Assembly: GCA_017516485.1 (NCBI GenBank)
Contig: JAFXCH010000054.1
Location: 1 to 64,000, forward strand
DNA from: Clostridia bacterium
GTDB lineage: Bacteria > Bacillota > Clostridia > Oscillospirales > Acutalibacteraceae
Direction of reading: 5' to 3'
DNA: 64,000 bases
The position numbers and the translations under genes are program-made. Within the stretch, counting starts at the first letter, position 1. Each line of letters starts with the position of its first letter. Shown here piece by piece: positions 8,654-18,084 of this stretch. Under the pieces are notes generated by a model. It was not told the DNA's origin. It saw only the letters and a list, made by a program, of their open reading frames with translations, and made no database searches.

Positions 8654-10378
8654 ATGTATAATTTTGATTTTGATATTATCTGCAAAAATGATAACTGCAA
8701 GGTTACATTGGACAAAACCGTCAAAAACGGTATTCTGTTTGTTGACGTAAAAATGGTGCAAAACAAATGCGCAGTGCCTGAGCAATTTTCGGTTATATGG
8801 AGAATCGACGGTACTGATTGCTGCGGTGCATGGAACTCCTTTGCACGCAACCACACAGTACGTCCCGACTGGGGCTGTGTTGAAGCAATTTCAAGGCTGG
8901 CTTCGGGTATGCCGATTCAGCAGATAACCACATTTGACGGCAACAACAAAATCTGCGTTTCGCTCTCTGACGTTGACACTCCGACAAAAATCTCGATGGG
9001 TTACTGTGAGGAAACTGCAGAAATAATATGCGAAGCTATATTCTTTACTCTGCCTACAAATGCAGTTGACAGTTACTCTGCAGAAATAAGAATTGATATG
9101 AGGGCTGTCCCCTTCTATGACAGCATCTATGATACTGTTGAGTGGTGGGAAAGCGAATGCGGCTACAAATCGGCTTTTGTACCCGAAAGTGCAAAAATGC
9201 CTATGGATTCTCTCTGGTACAGTTTTCATCAAAATTTGAAAAGGGATAAGATTTTAGAAGAATGCCGTCTTTCAAAAGAGCTCGGTATGGAAACCGTTAT
9301 AATCGACGACGGTTGGCAGACTGAAAACAACAGCCGCGGTTACGCTTACTGCGGTGACTGGAACGTATCCGAAAACAAGATTGGAGATATGGCATCTCTC
9401 GTTGAAGAAATACATAAAATCGGCCAAAAGGTAATCCTCTGGTATTCCGTGCCGTTTGTTGGTCTTTATTCAGAGAAGTATAAAGAATTCAAAGACTATA
9501 TTCTTGACCAATCGGGTAACAAAAAAGATTTTTGGGCACTTGATCCGAGATACCCCAAGGTAAGAGAATACCTTTGCGGAGTTTACAAAAAAGCAGTAAC
9601 CGATTGGAAGCTTGACGGATTGAAGCTTGATTTCATTGACAACTTTGTTTTAAAAGGCAAATCATTGGAGTACGACGAAAGACGTGATTATCAGTCACTT
9701 GAAGACGGAATACATGCGCTTATGTCCGAAATCAAGGCTGAGCTTACTGCAATCAACAGCGACATTTTAATCGAATTCCGTCAGTCGTATGTAGGTCCGT
9801 CAATTCGAAAATACGGCAATATGCTCCGTGTCGGTGACTGCCCAGGTGATATCCTTGCCAACCGCAGTCAGATAGTTAATATGAGAATGACCTCGGGCAA
9901 GACCGCGGTACATTCGGATATGCTGATGTGGAATGAAAAGGACAGTGCAGAAAATGCCGCATTACAGTTTGCAAACGTTATTTTTGCTGTACCGCAGATT
10001 TCAATGCTTATAAAGGATTTACCGCAAGAGCATGTCGAAATGCTGAAGTTTTATATCTCATTCTGGAAAGAATACAGAGATGTTCTTCTTGACGGTAAAT
10101 TAACGGCAAAAAATCCCGAAAACGATTATTCGCAAGCATCATCAACCCTTGATAATACTACGGTTACAGCGGTTTATACCAACAATGTTGTTGACGCAAA
10201 AAGTGATAAAACGGTTGTGGTAAATGCTTCGGGATTCGATTCGGTTATTGTGAAAAACGCGGCTGATAAGAGCTTTACCGTCAAAAACTGTAAGGGTGAA
10301 ATAACAGACAGCGGCACATTAAAAAATGACCTTGAAGAGATAGTTGTAACAAAAGCCGGAGTTATTGTTATTGAATAA
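8654..10378 (+). CDS. GH36-type alpha-galactosidase
   Basis: 574 residues with no signal peptide, so cytoplasmic. It is predicted to hydrolyse terminal alpha-linked galactose from oligosaccharides such as melibiose or raffinose type, or from glycan fragments. An N-terminal beta-sandwich (about 1-170) is followed by a (beta/alpha)8 barrel: VIIDDGWQ (strand 1), WYSVPFVG, then DGLKLDFID with the family K-x-D nucleophile Asp326, and RVGDCPGD with Asp395 as the likely acid/base. A C-terminal beta domain ends in VIVIE. The length is short for GH36, whose larger members exceed 700 residues, but matches the compact bacterial group. It may act together with the convergent GH125 gene. The exact linkage specificity is not readable from sequence. 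Confidence 0.85.
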   Translation: MYNFDFDIICKNDNCKVTLDKTVKNGILFVDVKMVQNKCAVPEQFSVIWRIDGTDCCGAWNSFARNHTVRPDWGCVEAISRLASGMPIQQITTFDGNNKICVSLSDVDTPTKISMGYCEETAEIICEAIFFTLPTNAVDSYSAEIRIDMRAVPFYDSIYDTVEWWESECGYKSAFVPESAKMPMDSLWYSFHQNLKRDKILEECRLSKELGMETVIIDDGWQTENNSRGYAYCGDWNVSENKIGDMASLVEEIHKIGQKVILWYSVPFVGLYSEKYKEFKDYILDQSGNKKDFWALDPRYPKVREYLCGVYKKAVTDWKLDGLKLDFIDNFVLKGKSLEYDERRDYQSLEDGIHALMSEIKAELTAINSDILIEFRQSYVGPSIRKYGNMLRVGDCPGDILANRSQIVNMRMTSGKTAVHSDMLMWNEKDSAENAALQFANVIFAVPQISMLIKDLPQEHVEMLKFYISFWKEYRDVLLDGKLTAKNPENDYSQASSTLDNTTVTAVYTNNVVDAKSDKTVVVNASGFDSVIVKNAADKSFTVKNCKGEITDSGTLKNDLEEIVVTKAGVIVIE

Positions 10379-10385
10379 AGCACAT

Positions 10386-10419
10386 AAAAAATCACTTGCA
10401 AAATTGCAAGTGATTTTTT
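10386..10419. terminator. Bidirectional terminator between GH36 and GH125 genes
   Basis: AAAAAATCACTTGCAA and TTGCAAGTGATTTTTT form a perfect 16-bp inverted repeat with a 2-base centre. It gives an A/T-flanked hairpin for both convergent genes. Confidence 0.8.
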
Positions 10420-10430
10420 AATAATATAGT

Positions 10431-11696
10431 TTATTCCAGCCCTTCGAGCATCTGGGCGAAAAGTGTATTTGCCCAGGCAAACCATACACGTGTGAAGGTT
10501 GCAGGGTCATCGACGTGGAATGATTCATGCATAAAGTTAGTGCCTGCGTGAGTTTTACTCAGCATATCAAGGCACTCATTGATTTCTGCTTTATCACTGC
10601 TTGTTATAATCTGCATTGTAAGTGCGATATGCCAGATATGGTCTTTGGGTGTATGGGGGCTGCCCACACCCTTGGCGACTTTGCCCTCGAAGTAATAGGG
10701 ATTATCCTTTGAAAGGATGAAGCGTCTTGTATTCTGATAGATTTCATCGTCCTTACTGCAATAGCCGAGATAAGGTGCGGCAAGAAGGCTCGGAGAATTC
10801 GCATCGTCCATAAGGTTGTAGTTGCCGAAGCCGTCGGTTTCATAGGCATAAATCCTGCCGTATTTAGGATGATTTACTATACCGTAAGTCTTGATACCGT
10901 TATCGATTTCGGCAGCGAGCTTAAGGCATTTCTCTGCAAGAGCCTCGTTACCGAAGCAGTCTTTTGCAAGCTGAGCGGCATTACGCATTGCAACAACAGC
11001 CATCATATTTGACGGCACAAGGTAATTGAAGATACAGGCATCGTCTGACGGACGGAAGCCTGACCAGGTCATACCCGTAAAGTTAACAGGTCTGCCGTAG
11101 CCGCCGAAAGGCAGAGTATCGGACTCCGGACAGTTTTTTCTGTCAAAAAAGTAGGTTGAGTTTTCTTTATGATGCTGTTCTTTTATGAAGTGGTCCGCAA
11201 TTGTTTCAAGCATTTTTTCGGTTTCGGGTGCAAGTACCTTGCTGTCACCTGTCACCTTATAATACTCATACAGCAGATAAACCGATGCACAAAGTGAATC
11301 GACCTCATACTTTCTCTCCCATATAAGCTCGTGGTCAAAATCAGAAGGATCTTTCCATTTTTCGGGATTAGGCTCTGCATTGAAAGCATTTGAGTACGGG
11401 TCAAGGTTGACATACACAGCGTGCCTTGCGATAACACCGCGCAGAATCTCTTTCAAATCCTCATCCTGCGGTGCGTATTTGATATAGGGCTTAAGCTGTG
11501 CGGCACTGTCACGAAGCCACATAGCGGGAATATCGCCCGTAATAACAAAATAACTGCCGTCATCAAGCTGTTTGGTTGTTGTTTCTATCGTATTCAGAAA
11601 GCACTGCTTTGCAAGCGGTGCAAGTGCAGGAAAAACACGCTGCATTTTTTCTTCAAGCTCTGCTGCTTTTCTGAGTAATATCTCGGGTGTTTTCAT
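10431..11696 (-). CDS. GH125 exo-alpha-1,6-mannosidase
   Basis: 421 residues, cytoplasmic, matching the full length of family GH125. These enzymes remove non-reducing alpha-1,6-linked mannose from mannans and N-glycan cores by an inverting, metal-independent mechanism. Visible family hallmarks are SYFVITGDIPAMWLRDSAA near residue 48, AFNAEPNPEKW, HELIWERKYEVDSL (about 120-135), FGGYGRPVNFTGMTWSGFRPSDDA, DDANSPSLLAAPYL, and near the C-terminus FMHESFHVDDPATFTR followed by WFAWANTLFA. The catalytic acid is expected among these conserved Asp/Glu residues. The ATG is preceded by GGAG. With the GH38 mannosidase at 31.7-34.7 kb it suggests mannose-glycan processing. Confidence 0.93.
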   Translation of the reverse strand: MKTPEILLRKAAELEEKMQRVFPALAPLAKQCFLNTIETTTKQLDDGSYFVITGDIPAMWLRDSAAQLKPYIKYAPQDEDLKEILRGVIARHAVYVNLDPYSNAFNAEPNPEKWKDPSDFDHELIWERKYEVDSLCASVYLLYEYYKVTGDSKVLAPETEKMLETIADHFIKEQHHKENSTYFFDRKNCPESDTLPFGGYGRPVNFTGMTWSGFRPSDDACIFNYLVPSNMMAVVAMRNAAQLAKDCFGNEALAEKCLKLAAEIDNGIKTYGIVNHPKYGRIYAYETDGFGNYNLMDDANSPSLLAAPYLGYCSKDDEIYQNTRRFILSKDNPYYFEGKVAKGVGSPHTPKDHIWHIALTMQIITSSDKAEINECLDMLSKTHAGTNFMHESFHVDDPATFTRVWFAWANTLFAQMLEGLE

Positions 11697-11780
11697 TACA
11701 AATCTCCTTTAATAATGTGTTCACTTGTACTATACAACATCGGCAGATATTTTGCAAACAAAATCAGGTATAACACTATC

Positions 11781-11809
11781 TTGTTTTTAAAGTTTTCGTA
11801 TGATAAAAT
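11781..11809 (+). promoter_or_regulatory. SigA-type promoter for the secreted phosphoesterase
   Basis: TTGTTT (11781-11786), 17-bp spacer, TAAAAT (11804-11809). An AAGGGGAA ribosome site follows, before the ATG at 11844. Confidence 0.55.
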
Positions 11810-11843
11810 AATATAAATAAAGCTGAACAAGGGGAACACGCAT

Positions 11844-13148
11844 ATGAATATATTTTCAAGCATAACTGCTTTCATCCTCAGTATATTTACTTATTTCGCT
11901 TCAACTCTGACACCGTCTTTCGTTGCACCCGTACCCGAAATCGGGCAGGATGATTTTGTACCTGTGATGCGATTTGTTGCTACAAGCGATACCCATATAC
12001 AAAAACTCGGTGACACGGGCTGTCAGAGAATTTCTGCAATGATGAAAACCGTTTACGCAATAAGTGATGCTGACGAAGACTACAATAAGCTTGATGCCGT
12101 TGTATTTTCGGGCGATATTACGGACAGCGGATATGCGAGCTCATTCTATGCTTTTGCCGCAGTAACAGACACCGAAATACGTGACGGCACCGAGCGACTT
12201 GCAGTAGTAGCAAAAGCGCACGACAACTATATGTTTTTAAATAACAGCCTTAAAGTATTCACGGGAATAACCGGCCAGGAAACCGACTTTCACAGAGTAA
12301 TCGGCGGATTTCATTTTATAGGCATTTCACGCTCGAAAACACTTAAGCATTATACCGACGACCAGGTAAAATGGCTTGATGAAAACATTGCCGCCGCAGT
12401 TAAAGCAGACCCGAATAAACCCGTTTTTGTATTCCAGCACGAACACGTACTTGACACCGTTTACGGAAGCAGTGAAACCGACGGCTGGGGTCTGGATGTA
12501 TTCACCGATGTACTTTCAAAATATCCGCAGGTTGTACATATTTCGGGTCACTCCCACTTCCCTGCCAATGACCCAAGAGCTGTATGGCAGGGTGAGTTTA
12601 CCGCAATAAATGACGGCGGTCTCGCCTATTACGAGCTTGCAGTTGACGGCAAAAACGGCCAGTTTCCAAAAGAAAAAGACAGAATGAGTCAGGCACTTAT
12701 TATCGAGGTTGACGCTGATAACAGAGTACTTGTAAAAGTGCTTGATGTTGACGCAGGAAAGATTATGCGTGAATTCCTCATCGACAATATAGCCGACGAA
12801 AACAAGACAAAATATTCGTTTGAAACAAGAAAAGAAGAATCCTCAGGACCCATATTTGCTGACAGTGCCGCTCTCTCATACGAGAAAAAAGGCTTAAAGC
12901 ATTACATAACCGTACCTCAGGCAAAGGTAAGTGAAGACAACGAGGTTTTTGTTTACAGAATCACTGTGACAAACCCCAAAGGTAAAACCGTACATGAAGA
13001 CTGGGCATTTTCCGATTATTTCTTCTCAGACAAAGCTGAAAGCATAACCTTTGACGGATTTATGACACTCGGCAAAAAACTTACCGTAAAGGTATGTGCC
13101 GAAGATGTATGGGGCAACACAAGCGAATACCTTGAAATCAAGATTTAG
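11844..13148 (+). CDS. Secreted calcineurin-like metallophosphoesterase
   Basis: 434 residues with an N-terminal hydrophobic signal (about 1-28). Metallophosphoesterase metal-binding motifs appear in order: ATSDTHIQ (D-x-H, about residue 48), FSGDITDSG (G-D, about 90), FQHEHV (about 198) and SGHSHFPAND (G-H-x-H, about 235). The usual GNHD block is replaced by AVVAKAHDNY, so the metal ligand there is His in KAHD. The C-terminal 120 residues form a beta-rich, Ig-like region. It probably hydrolyses phosphomonoesters or diesters outside the cell, and the substrate is unknown. The gene ends in TAG, showing that TAG is a normal stop here. Confidence 0.8.
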   Translation: MNIFSSITAFILSIFTYFASTLTPSFVAPVPEIGQDDFVPVMRFVATSDTHIQKLGDTGCQRISAMMKTVYAISDADEDYNKLDAVVFSGDITDSGYASSFYAFAAVTDTEIRDGTERLAVVAKAHDNYMFLNNSLKVFTGITGQETDFHRVIGGFHFIGISRSKTLKHYTDDQVKWLDENIAAAVKADPNKPVFVFQHEHVLDTVYGSSETDGWGLDVFTDVLSKYPQVVHISGHSHFPANDPRAVWQGEFTAINDGGLAYYELAVDGKNGQFPKEKDRMSQALIIEVDADNRVLVKVLDVDAGKIMREFLIDNIADENKTKYSFETRKEESSGPIFADSAALSYEKKGLKHYITVPQAKVSEDNEVFVYRITVTNPKGKTVHEDWAFSDYFFSDKAESITFDGFMTLGKKLTVKVCAEDVWGNTSEYLEIKI

Positions 13149-13235
13149 TATACACAACTGTAAAATATCTCATCCGCGTTTTTATAAACGCTTTACTGAG
13201 AAGATAATTTCATTTGAGCAAGGAGAAAGATTGAA

Positions 13236-14228
13236 ATGAAATTCAAAAAATTATCAGCGTGGTTACTTGCGATTGTTATGTGTTTTATGTTAACCGCCTG
13301 TCAAAGCGATAAAAGTAATTTAGAAACAGATGAAACAGAGAAGATAACCACTGACAGTGATGATGAAAAAAACAGCTCTGCAACACCTCTTCTGTACCGT
13401 ATTACAGACAATGACGGCAATACAGTCTGGCTGTTTGGTTCAATACACATAGGCAGAAAAGACTATTACCCTCTTCCGTCCTATGTAACGAATGCTTACG
13501 ACAGTGCTGACACCCTTGCTGTTGAGGCAGACATAGTTGCTTTTGAAAAAGACACCAATCTTCTTATGCAGGCAATAACTAATTTTATTTATACCGACTC
13601 AAGCACAATAAAAGATCATATCCCGCAGGAGCTCTACAATAAAGCTGTTGAAATTCTAAAAGAATACAATTCGTATGTACCTGAAATGGATTATTATTGC
13701 CCTGCTTTCTGGAGCAGCACGATAGAATCTTTACTGCTTGAAGAATTTGACGGCGATGTTAATCTTGGTATAGACAGACATCTGATAAATAAAGCATATA
13801 AGTCAGACAAAGAAATTGAAGAGATAGAATCTGTGGATTTCCAATATAAAATGATGTCAGAATTCAGCGACGATATTCAGATTATGCTTTTAAAGATATC
13901 CGTAGGAATGTACGAAGACAAAAAGGCATCGTCGGATGATTTAGAAAAGATGATGGATTTGTGGGCAGATGGCGATGAAGCTGCATTTAAAGCTTATCTG
14001 GAAAAAACAGATGAGAATATGACACCTGAAGAAAAAGAGCTTTACAAAGAATATCAGCAGGCTATGATATCAGACCGCAACCTTACTATGGCAGATTATG
14101 CTGAAAGCGCGCTATCAAGCGGTAAAACCGTATTTATCTGTGTCGGCTCAGCTCATATTATCGGTGAGGGTGCAATGGCGGATTTACTATCTGAACGTGG
14201 CTATAAAGTAGAATGCATTACTCAATGA
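13236..14228 (+). CDS. TraB/GumN-family lipoprotein
   Basis: 330 residues. A lipoprotein signal (MKFKKLSAWLLAIVMCFMLTAC) has its lipobox Cys at residue 22, followed by an acidic, Ser/Thr-rich linker. The domain starts with PLLYRITDNDGNTVWLFGSIHIG, the characteristic GxxH opening of TraB/GumN (PrgY-like, Tiki-like) proteins, and closes with TVFICVGSAHIIGEGAM, the matching second GxxH motif. The Glu/His residues of these motifs resemble the metallopeptidase-like active site proposed for Tiki relatives. It is anchored outside the membrane. Substrate unknown. The RBS AAGGAG precedes the ATG and a terminator follows. Confidence 0.85.
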   Translation: MKFKKLSAWLLAIVMCFMLTACQSDKSNLETDETEKITTDSDDEKNSSATPLLYRITDNDGNTVWLFGSIHIGRKDYYPLPSYVTNAYDSADTLAVEADIVAFEKDTNLLMQAITNFIYTDSSTIKDHIPQELYNKAVEILKEYNSYVPEMDYYCPAFWSSTIESLLLEEFDGDVNLGIDRHLINKAYKSDKEIEEIESVDFQYKMMSEFSDDIQIMLLKISVGMYEDKKASSDDLEKMMDLWADGDEAAFKAYLEKTDENMTPEEKELYKEYQQAMISDRNLTMADYAESALSSGKTVFICVGSAHIIGEGAMADLLSERGYKVECITQ

Positions 14229-14246
14229 ATCCGGAATAAAAATAAC

Positions 14247-14285
14247 AAAGCTGACTTCGCTTCAAAAACGGAGTCAGCTTTTTCA
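14247..14285. terminator. Convergent terminator AAAGCTGACT / AGTCAGCTTT
   Basis: A 10-bp stem (AAAGCTGACT with AGTCAGCTTT) encloses a loop of about 15 bases and is followed by TTTTCATT. It lies between the TraB-like lipoprotein gene and the minus-strand propeller gene. Confidence 0.75.
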
Positions 14286-14302
14286 TTATCTTTTGTTAAG
14301 AT

Positions 14303-15178
14303 TTATTTTTCGAGTGAGTAATGTCTTATATTGACGGAGATGAGCTTATCGTAATCCGCTACATGGATAAACGAGCCGTCTGCCATCGGGTAAACCGTCA
14401 GGCCCTCTGCCTCGTGGTCACGACCGCTTACTGTTCTTTCAAACAGATTTTTAACCTCGCCCGTCTTGACATCAACAGTCTGTATAATTTCAGTTGCAGA
14501 GCCTGAAACATCGTATGACATATAGAGAAGTCCGTCATAATACTCTGCACCCTGAATTCTGTCAACAGGCTCGGAGAGCATAATCTTATGAGAGAATGAC
14601 ATATCTTCAAGGTTATATGCAAGTATGCAGTCTGTTTCGTGGAAAGGTGAAGTGTAAAGATAACCGTTATCAGCATCAACTGCACAGTAAGGAATACCGT
14701 CATCAAGGTACTCCGTACCGAGGTCGTAGTATTCGCCCGTAAACTCAAGAGTTTCGGCATCGTAGATAAGGATGAGGTTATATGTGTCGCTTTCATCCTC
14801 CGTTGCGGCATAAATCTTGCCGTCATAGTAACTGATGCCGCCTATATGGTCGCTGTTGTACTTCTCTTTGATTTCCTTCGGAATAGCAAAATGAGTGTAA
14901 GCAACACGCTCAAATCCTTCAACAGTCCATTTAGCCATACCGACAAGGTCAAGAGCTGAAATTGAGCCTGCGGTATAAAAATATTCACCGTCTGTTGTGA
15001 TACCCTGACTCATAAGAAGCGCTCTGTCGAGCGTAAATTTGTCGGTCTTAACAAGCTCGGCATTGGGTGAACAGGTAATTTCGCCGCCGTTGATAACGCC
15101 CGAAAGCATAATTATGAAAGCACTGAAAAGCGCCCAACCGGGATAAAGTACGGACTTGATTATTTTCCAGATAAACAT
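14303..15178 (-). CDS. Membrane-anchored beta-propeller-like protein
   Basis: 291 residues. One N-terminal membrane segment (about residues 5-30, LYPGWALFSAFIIMLSGVI) is followed by an extracytoplasmic domain of repeated four-strand units such as GISYYDGKIYAATE, DADNGYLYTSPF and AEYYDGLLYMSYD. These look like blades of a five- or six-bladed propeller of the SMP-30/YncE kind. No catalytic residues are evident, and it could bind a ligand or partner. It precedes (same strand) nothing recognisable and lies 69 bp downstream of the decayed metallophosphoesterase, so they may once have formed one unit. Confidence 0.6.
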   Translation of the reverse strand: MFIWKIIKSVLYPGWALFSAFIIMLSGVINGGEITCSPNAELVKTDKFTLDRALLMSQGITTDGEYFYTAGSISALDLVGMAKWTVEGFERVAYTHFAIPKEIKEKYNSDHIGGISYYDGKIYAATEDESDTYNLILIYDAETLEFTGEYYDLGTEYLDDGIPYCAVDADNGYLYTSPFHETDCILAYNLEDMSFSHKIMLSEPVDRIQGAEYYDGLLYMSYDVSGSATEIIQTVDVKTGEVKNLFERTVSGRDHEAEGLTVYPMADGSFIHVADYDKLISVNIRHYSLEK

Positions 15179-15246
15179 TGTGTAACCTCCAATTTGCAGA
15201 TAGATTAATTTCAGTATATTACTTTATCAAAAACAATGCAATATTT

Positions 15247-15903
15247 TTATGCAGTTATTTCTTTATCAATAAGGACATTTCCGTTGTTATCTACTGTATA
15301 CATATTGATTGTACCATCTTTAAGAGTAAGCATTGATGCCGCCCAGACCTTATCACCCAGCTTACCTCCGTCGATAAACACGGGGACTGTTTTCTCAATA
15401 AACTTGGACTGATGATGATGACCGCCTACGACGAGGTCAACACCTAAAGTATTGAGCGGAGAGGTCCAATCCTTACCGAAATGATCTGTAAGAGTCGGAT
15501 CGTGGCTGATAGCAAGCTTATACTTTGCACCCTCAAATTTGCTTGCGTCAAGTGAACAAAGCCAATTATATTCCTGCTCACGGTAGGTTGCAAAATCGAC
15601 AAGGCCGCTGTGTTCCTTGTGGTCATCTTCTTTATCTTCGCCCGAATCAATAACCACTGCGGAAAGCGAACCGAAATCGAAGGTGAAATAGTATTCGCCG
15701 GTTTCACTCGGCAGATATTTAATCGCCTGGGCACCGAACTCGCCGCGTGTTTCGTGGTTACCTCTTACGTAAACAACAGGAATTTCACCGCCGCAGTCAA
15801 ATACTGCAGGCTCAACCGAAATATTGAAATAAGCAGGCATATACGCACCTATAGTCGAGAATACCGCAACAAACATCGCGTAAACCAAAGAGAAAATCGT
15901 CTT
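15247..15903 (-). pseudogene. Decayed secreted metallophosphoesterase (start codon lost, N-terminal catalytic half missing)
   Basis: The frame reads a complete signal peptide (T-I-F-S-L-V-Y-A-M-F-V then AVFSTIGAYMPAYF) and then passes directly to the second half of a metallophosphoesterase: VVYVRGNHETRG (GNHE), LAISHDP and VVGGHHHQSKF (GxHxH). The first two metal motifs (D-x-H and G-D) are absent, which implies an internal deletion of roughly 80-120 codons. An AGGAGG at 15911-15916 is followed 7 bases later by AAG (15903-15901) where an ATG would be expected, so the start appears mutated. TTG at 15888 or ATT at 15897 are poor substitutes. It is 44 bp from the ABC permease gene. A partial, inactive product remains possible. 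Confidence 0.6.
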
Positions 15904-15932
15904 TTTACAGCCTCCTGTTTAGGATAATTTTT

Positions 15933-17354
15933 TTAATAAAGCAACTCTTTAAGCACTACAACAATATCAAGTTTTTTCATTTTTCTTACTGCAACAATTA
16001 TACTCACTGCTACAGACAATGCAAATATTAAGCAAAAAGTAGCACCAATAATAATCGGAATTTCCGGTTCCCCAAGCGATACTGCAAGCTCTTCTCTGTA
16101 AATTTCAGTAACCTCACTATAGAAGTGCGCAACAGAAAAAACACTCAGGAAAGAGCCGATAATATTACACAAACCGCCTTCCAAACGCACACATCTTAAT
16201 ATTGATTTTATCGGAGAACCTGCCGAACGCATAATTGCAAACACACCGATATTTGAATTTACATTTGCTGAAAGTGCATTAAAGGTACTGAAAGCGGTTA
16301 TAACAGCCATAACAACCGATGAAGCACAAAAATAAATCTGAAATGCATAGCTGAACCCGACAAGTGCATCAGCCTGATTGACCGCCAGATAGTCATTGTA
16401 ATTCCTGATTGCACTGAAAACCATAAAAGATATTCCCATCATCAGAACATACATTATGCTCATTGTTATTATCCGCAGATATTTACCGACATTATTTGTA
16501 AAGCTTCTGAAAGATATGTAATACTCAACGCCCGGAAATAAATATTTTTTAGGTTGCTCGGTAAATGCACACAATCCAATTTCAGTTACAATTTTTTGCT
16601 TTACTTCGGTTGCAGCATTTTTGACAGACAGCTTTCTTGCAGCCGACATTGAAAGCATACATACTACGGCAAACACAAACAATACCGCCACTATGCAGGA
16701 CAGAAATGAAAAGCTGATATTGACCGGCATATCGCCTATTCCGCTGTATCTTTCCCCAAGCACGGCAAAAACTTTATTCGCTGCCGCTTTTGTAATATAT
16801 GTTTCTGCAACGCCCAGTACAACTCCAGGCAAAAGTGCTGCCGCACAAAAATGTACCGCATCATAAAAAGCACAGACCTTTATCATTTTATTGGATGCAC
16901 CTGAAATCATCAGTGTAGCTAAAAAGCTACGTCTCGACCTCTTGTTTACGGAGAAGATTACAGAAAGAGAAATATATACGGAAAAAGCAACAACCGAAAT
17001 GAGAGCACCAACTGTAACAGGCAAATTTGCAACCGATGCCTGAGGTGAAAATACCGCCTCGGAATTATGAGCAGCAGGAGGTAACGATTCGCCGCCTGCC
17101 CGAAAATACTCCAGATACTTATCCATATACTCCAGCATTTCCCCTGCGTTATGCTTCCCAAGCTCTTTTATCTCTTGTGACGTCATATTGAGAAGCCGCG
17201 GTGCATCATTGATATAAAAGCGCATAAAGCTGAAGCTCAGCGACAGTGCGGAAGTAAGGGTAGCGATAGCAAGAACAACAGTGATAATAATAAGCAGTGA
17301 TTGAGATTTGTTGGAAAGAATCCTTTTCTTTGAAATTGTTCTGATTCCGTTCAT
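15933..17354 (-). CDS. ABC transporter permease, FtsX/MacB type
   Basis: About 473 residues from ATG 17354, two bases after the ATPase stop codon, so translationally coupled. An N-terminal membrane helix (about 20-42) is followed by an extracytoplasmic segment, three helices (about 113-245), and a second FtsX-like bundle of helices (about 290-465). The repeated FtsX signature elements are SGASNKMIKVCAFYDAV and RSAGSPIKSILRCVRLEGG. Proteins of this type, paired with MacB/LolD-like ATPases, export peptides or lipids, or act as sensors for antimicrobial peptides. The large periplasmic-type domain of MacB is absent. The substrate is unknown. Confidence 0.8.
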   Translation of the reverse strand: MNGIRTISKKRILSNKSQSLLIIITVVLAIATLTSALSLSFSFMRFYINDAPRLLNMTSQEIKELGKHNAGEMLEYMDKYLEYFRAGGESLPPAAHNSEAVFSPQASVANLPVTVGALISVVAFSVYISLSVIFSVNKRSRRSFLATLMISGASNKMIKVCAFYDAVHFCAAALLPGVVLGVAETYITKAAANKVFAVLGERYSGIGDMPVNISFSFLSCIVAVLFVFAVVCMLSMSAARKLSVKNAATEVKQKIVTEIGLCAFTEQPKKYLFPGVEYYISFRSFTNNVGKYLRIITMSIMYVLMMGISFMVFSAIRNYNDYLAVNQADALVGFSYAFQIYFCASSVVMAVITAFSTFNALSANVNSNIGVFAIMRSAGSPIKSILRCVRLEGGLCNIIGSFLSVFSVAHFYSEVTEIYREELAVSLGEPEIPIIIGATFCLIFALSVAVSIIVAVRKMKKLDIVVVLKELLY

Positions 17355-17355
17355 A

Positions 17356-18084
17356 TCACACCGCCGTTTCTTTTCTCGTGTCAGATACAATTTTGCCGTC
17401 TTCAATACGTATAATTCTATCTGCACGCTCAGCTATTCTCTCATCGTGTGTGACAATAATAAGCGTTCTGTTCATTGTCTTACAGAGATTTTCGAGAAGA
17501 TCTATAACCTCCTTGCTGTTTTTGGAATCGAGGTTACCCGTTGGCTCATCTGCAAGTATCAGCGAAGGCTCGTTTGCAATCGCTCTGCCTATCGCTACAC
17601 GCTGTTGCATACCACCCGAAAGCGTACTCGGATACATATCTCCTTTTGTCCCGAGATTGAGCTTCTCAAGAATTTGTGCCGCTTTTTTAAAATCGGGTTT
17701 CTTACCTGCTGCAATCTGAGGAAAAGCAATATTTTCCTCAAGGTTAAGAACGGGAATCAGATTGAAGAATTGATAAACCATACCTATCTCTCTGCACCTG
17801 AAAGCAGATAAAGTATTATCATCCATTTCGTAAATATCGTGACCGCATATGTAAATTTTACCCGAAGTCGGCTTTTCAACACCGCCTATCATATGCATAA
17901 GCGTAGATTTTCCTGAGCCGCTTGTACCGACAATTGCTGCAAATTCACCTTTTTTAATTGTCAGAGAAACTTTGTCAACCGCTGTAACACTGTTCGCAAA
18001 TCCTTTACCGTAACATTTTGTAACGTTTTCGATTTTAACCGTTTCGTCAGTGTCAATAATAGGGATCGCAATCTTTTTTCTCAT
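17356..18084 (-). CDS. ABC transporter ATP-binding protein, MacB/LolD type
   Basis: About 242 residues, started at ATG 18084 with AAAGGAG upstream. Walker A is GTSGSGKSTLMH, followed by a Q-loop in MVYQFFNLIP, signature LSGGMQQRVAIGRA, Walker B LILADEPTGNLD and switch VTHDERIAERAD. The GNLDS sequence after Walker B and the FFNLIP Q-loop are typical of the MacB/LolD/FtsE subfamily. It provides ATP hydrolysis for the permease encoded immediately downstream. The N-terminal 12 residues before KIENVTKCYG are an unusual short extension. Confidence 0.92.
   Translation of the reverse strand: MRKKIAIPIIDTDETVKIENVTKCYGKGFANSVTAVDKVSLTIKKGEFAAIVGTSGSGKSTLMHMIGGVEKPTSGKIYICGHDIYEMDDNTLSAFRCREIGMVYQFFNLIPVLNLEENIAFPQIAAGKKPDFKKAAQILEKLNLGTKGDMYPSTLSGGMQQRVAIGRAIANEPSLILADEPTGNLDSKNSKEVIDLLENLCKTMNRTLIIVTHDERIAERADRIIRIEDGKIVSDTRKETAV

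Noticed and set aside
8866..9232. Minus-strand frames across the GH36 gene
   Set aside because: Shadows of the GH36 coding sequence with no RBS or motif.
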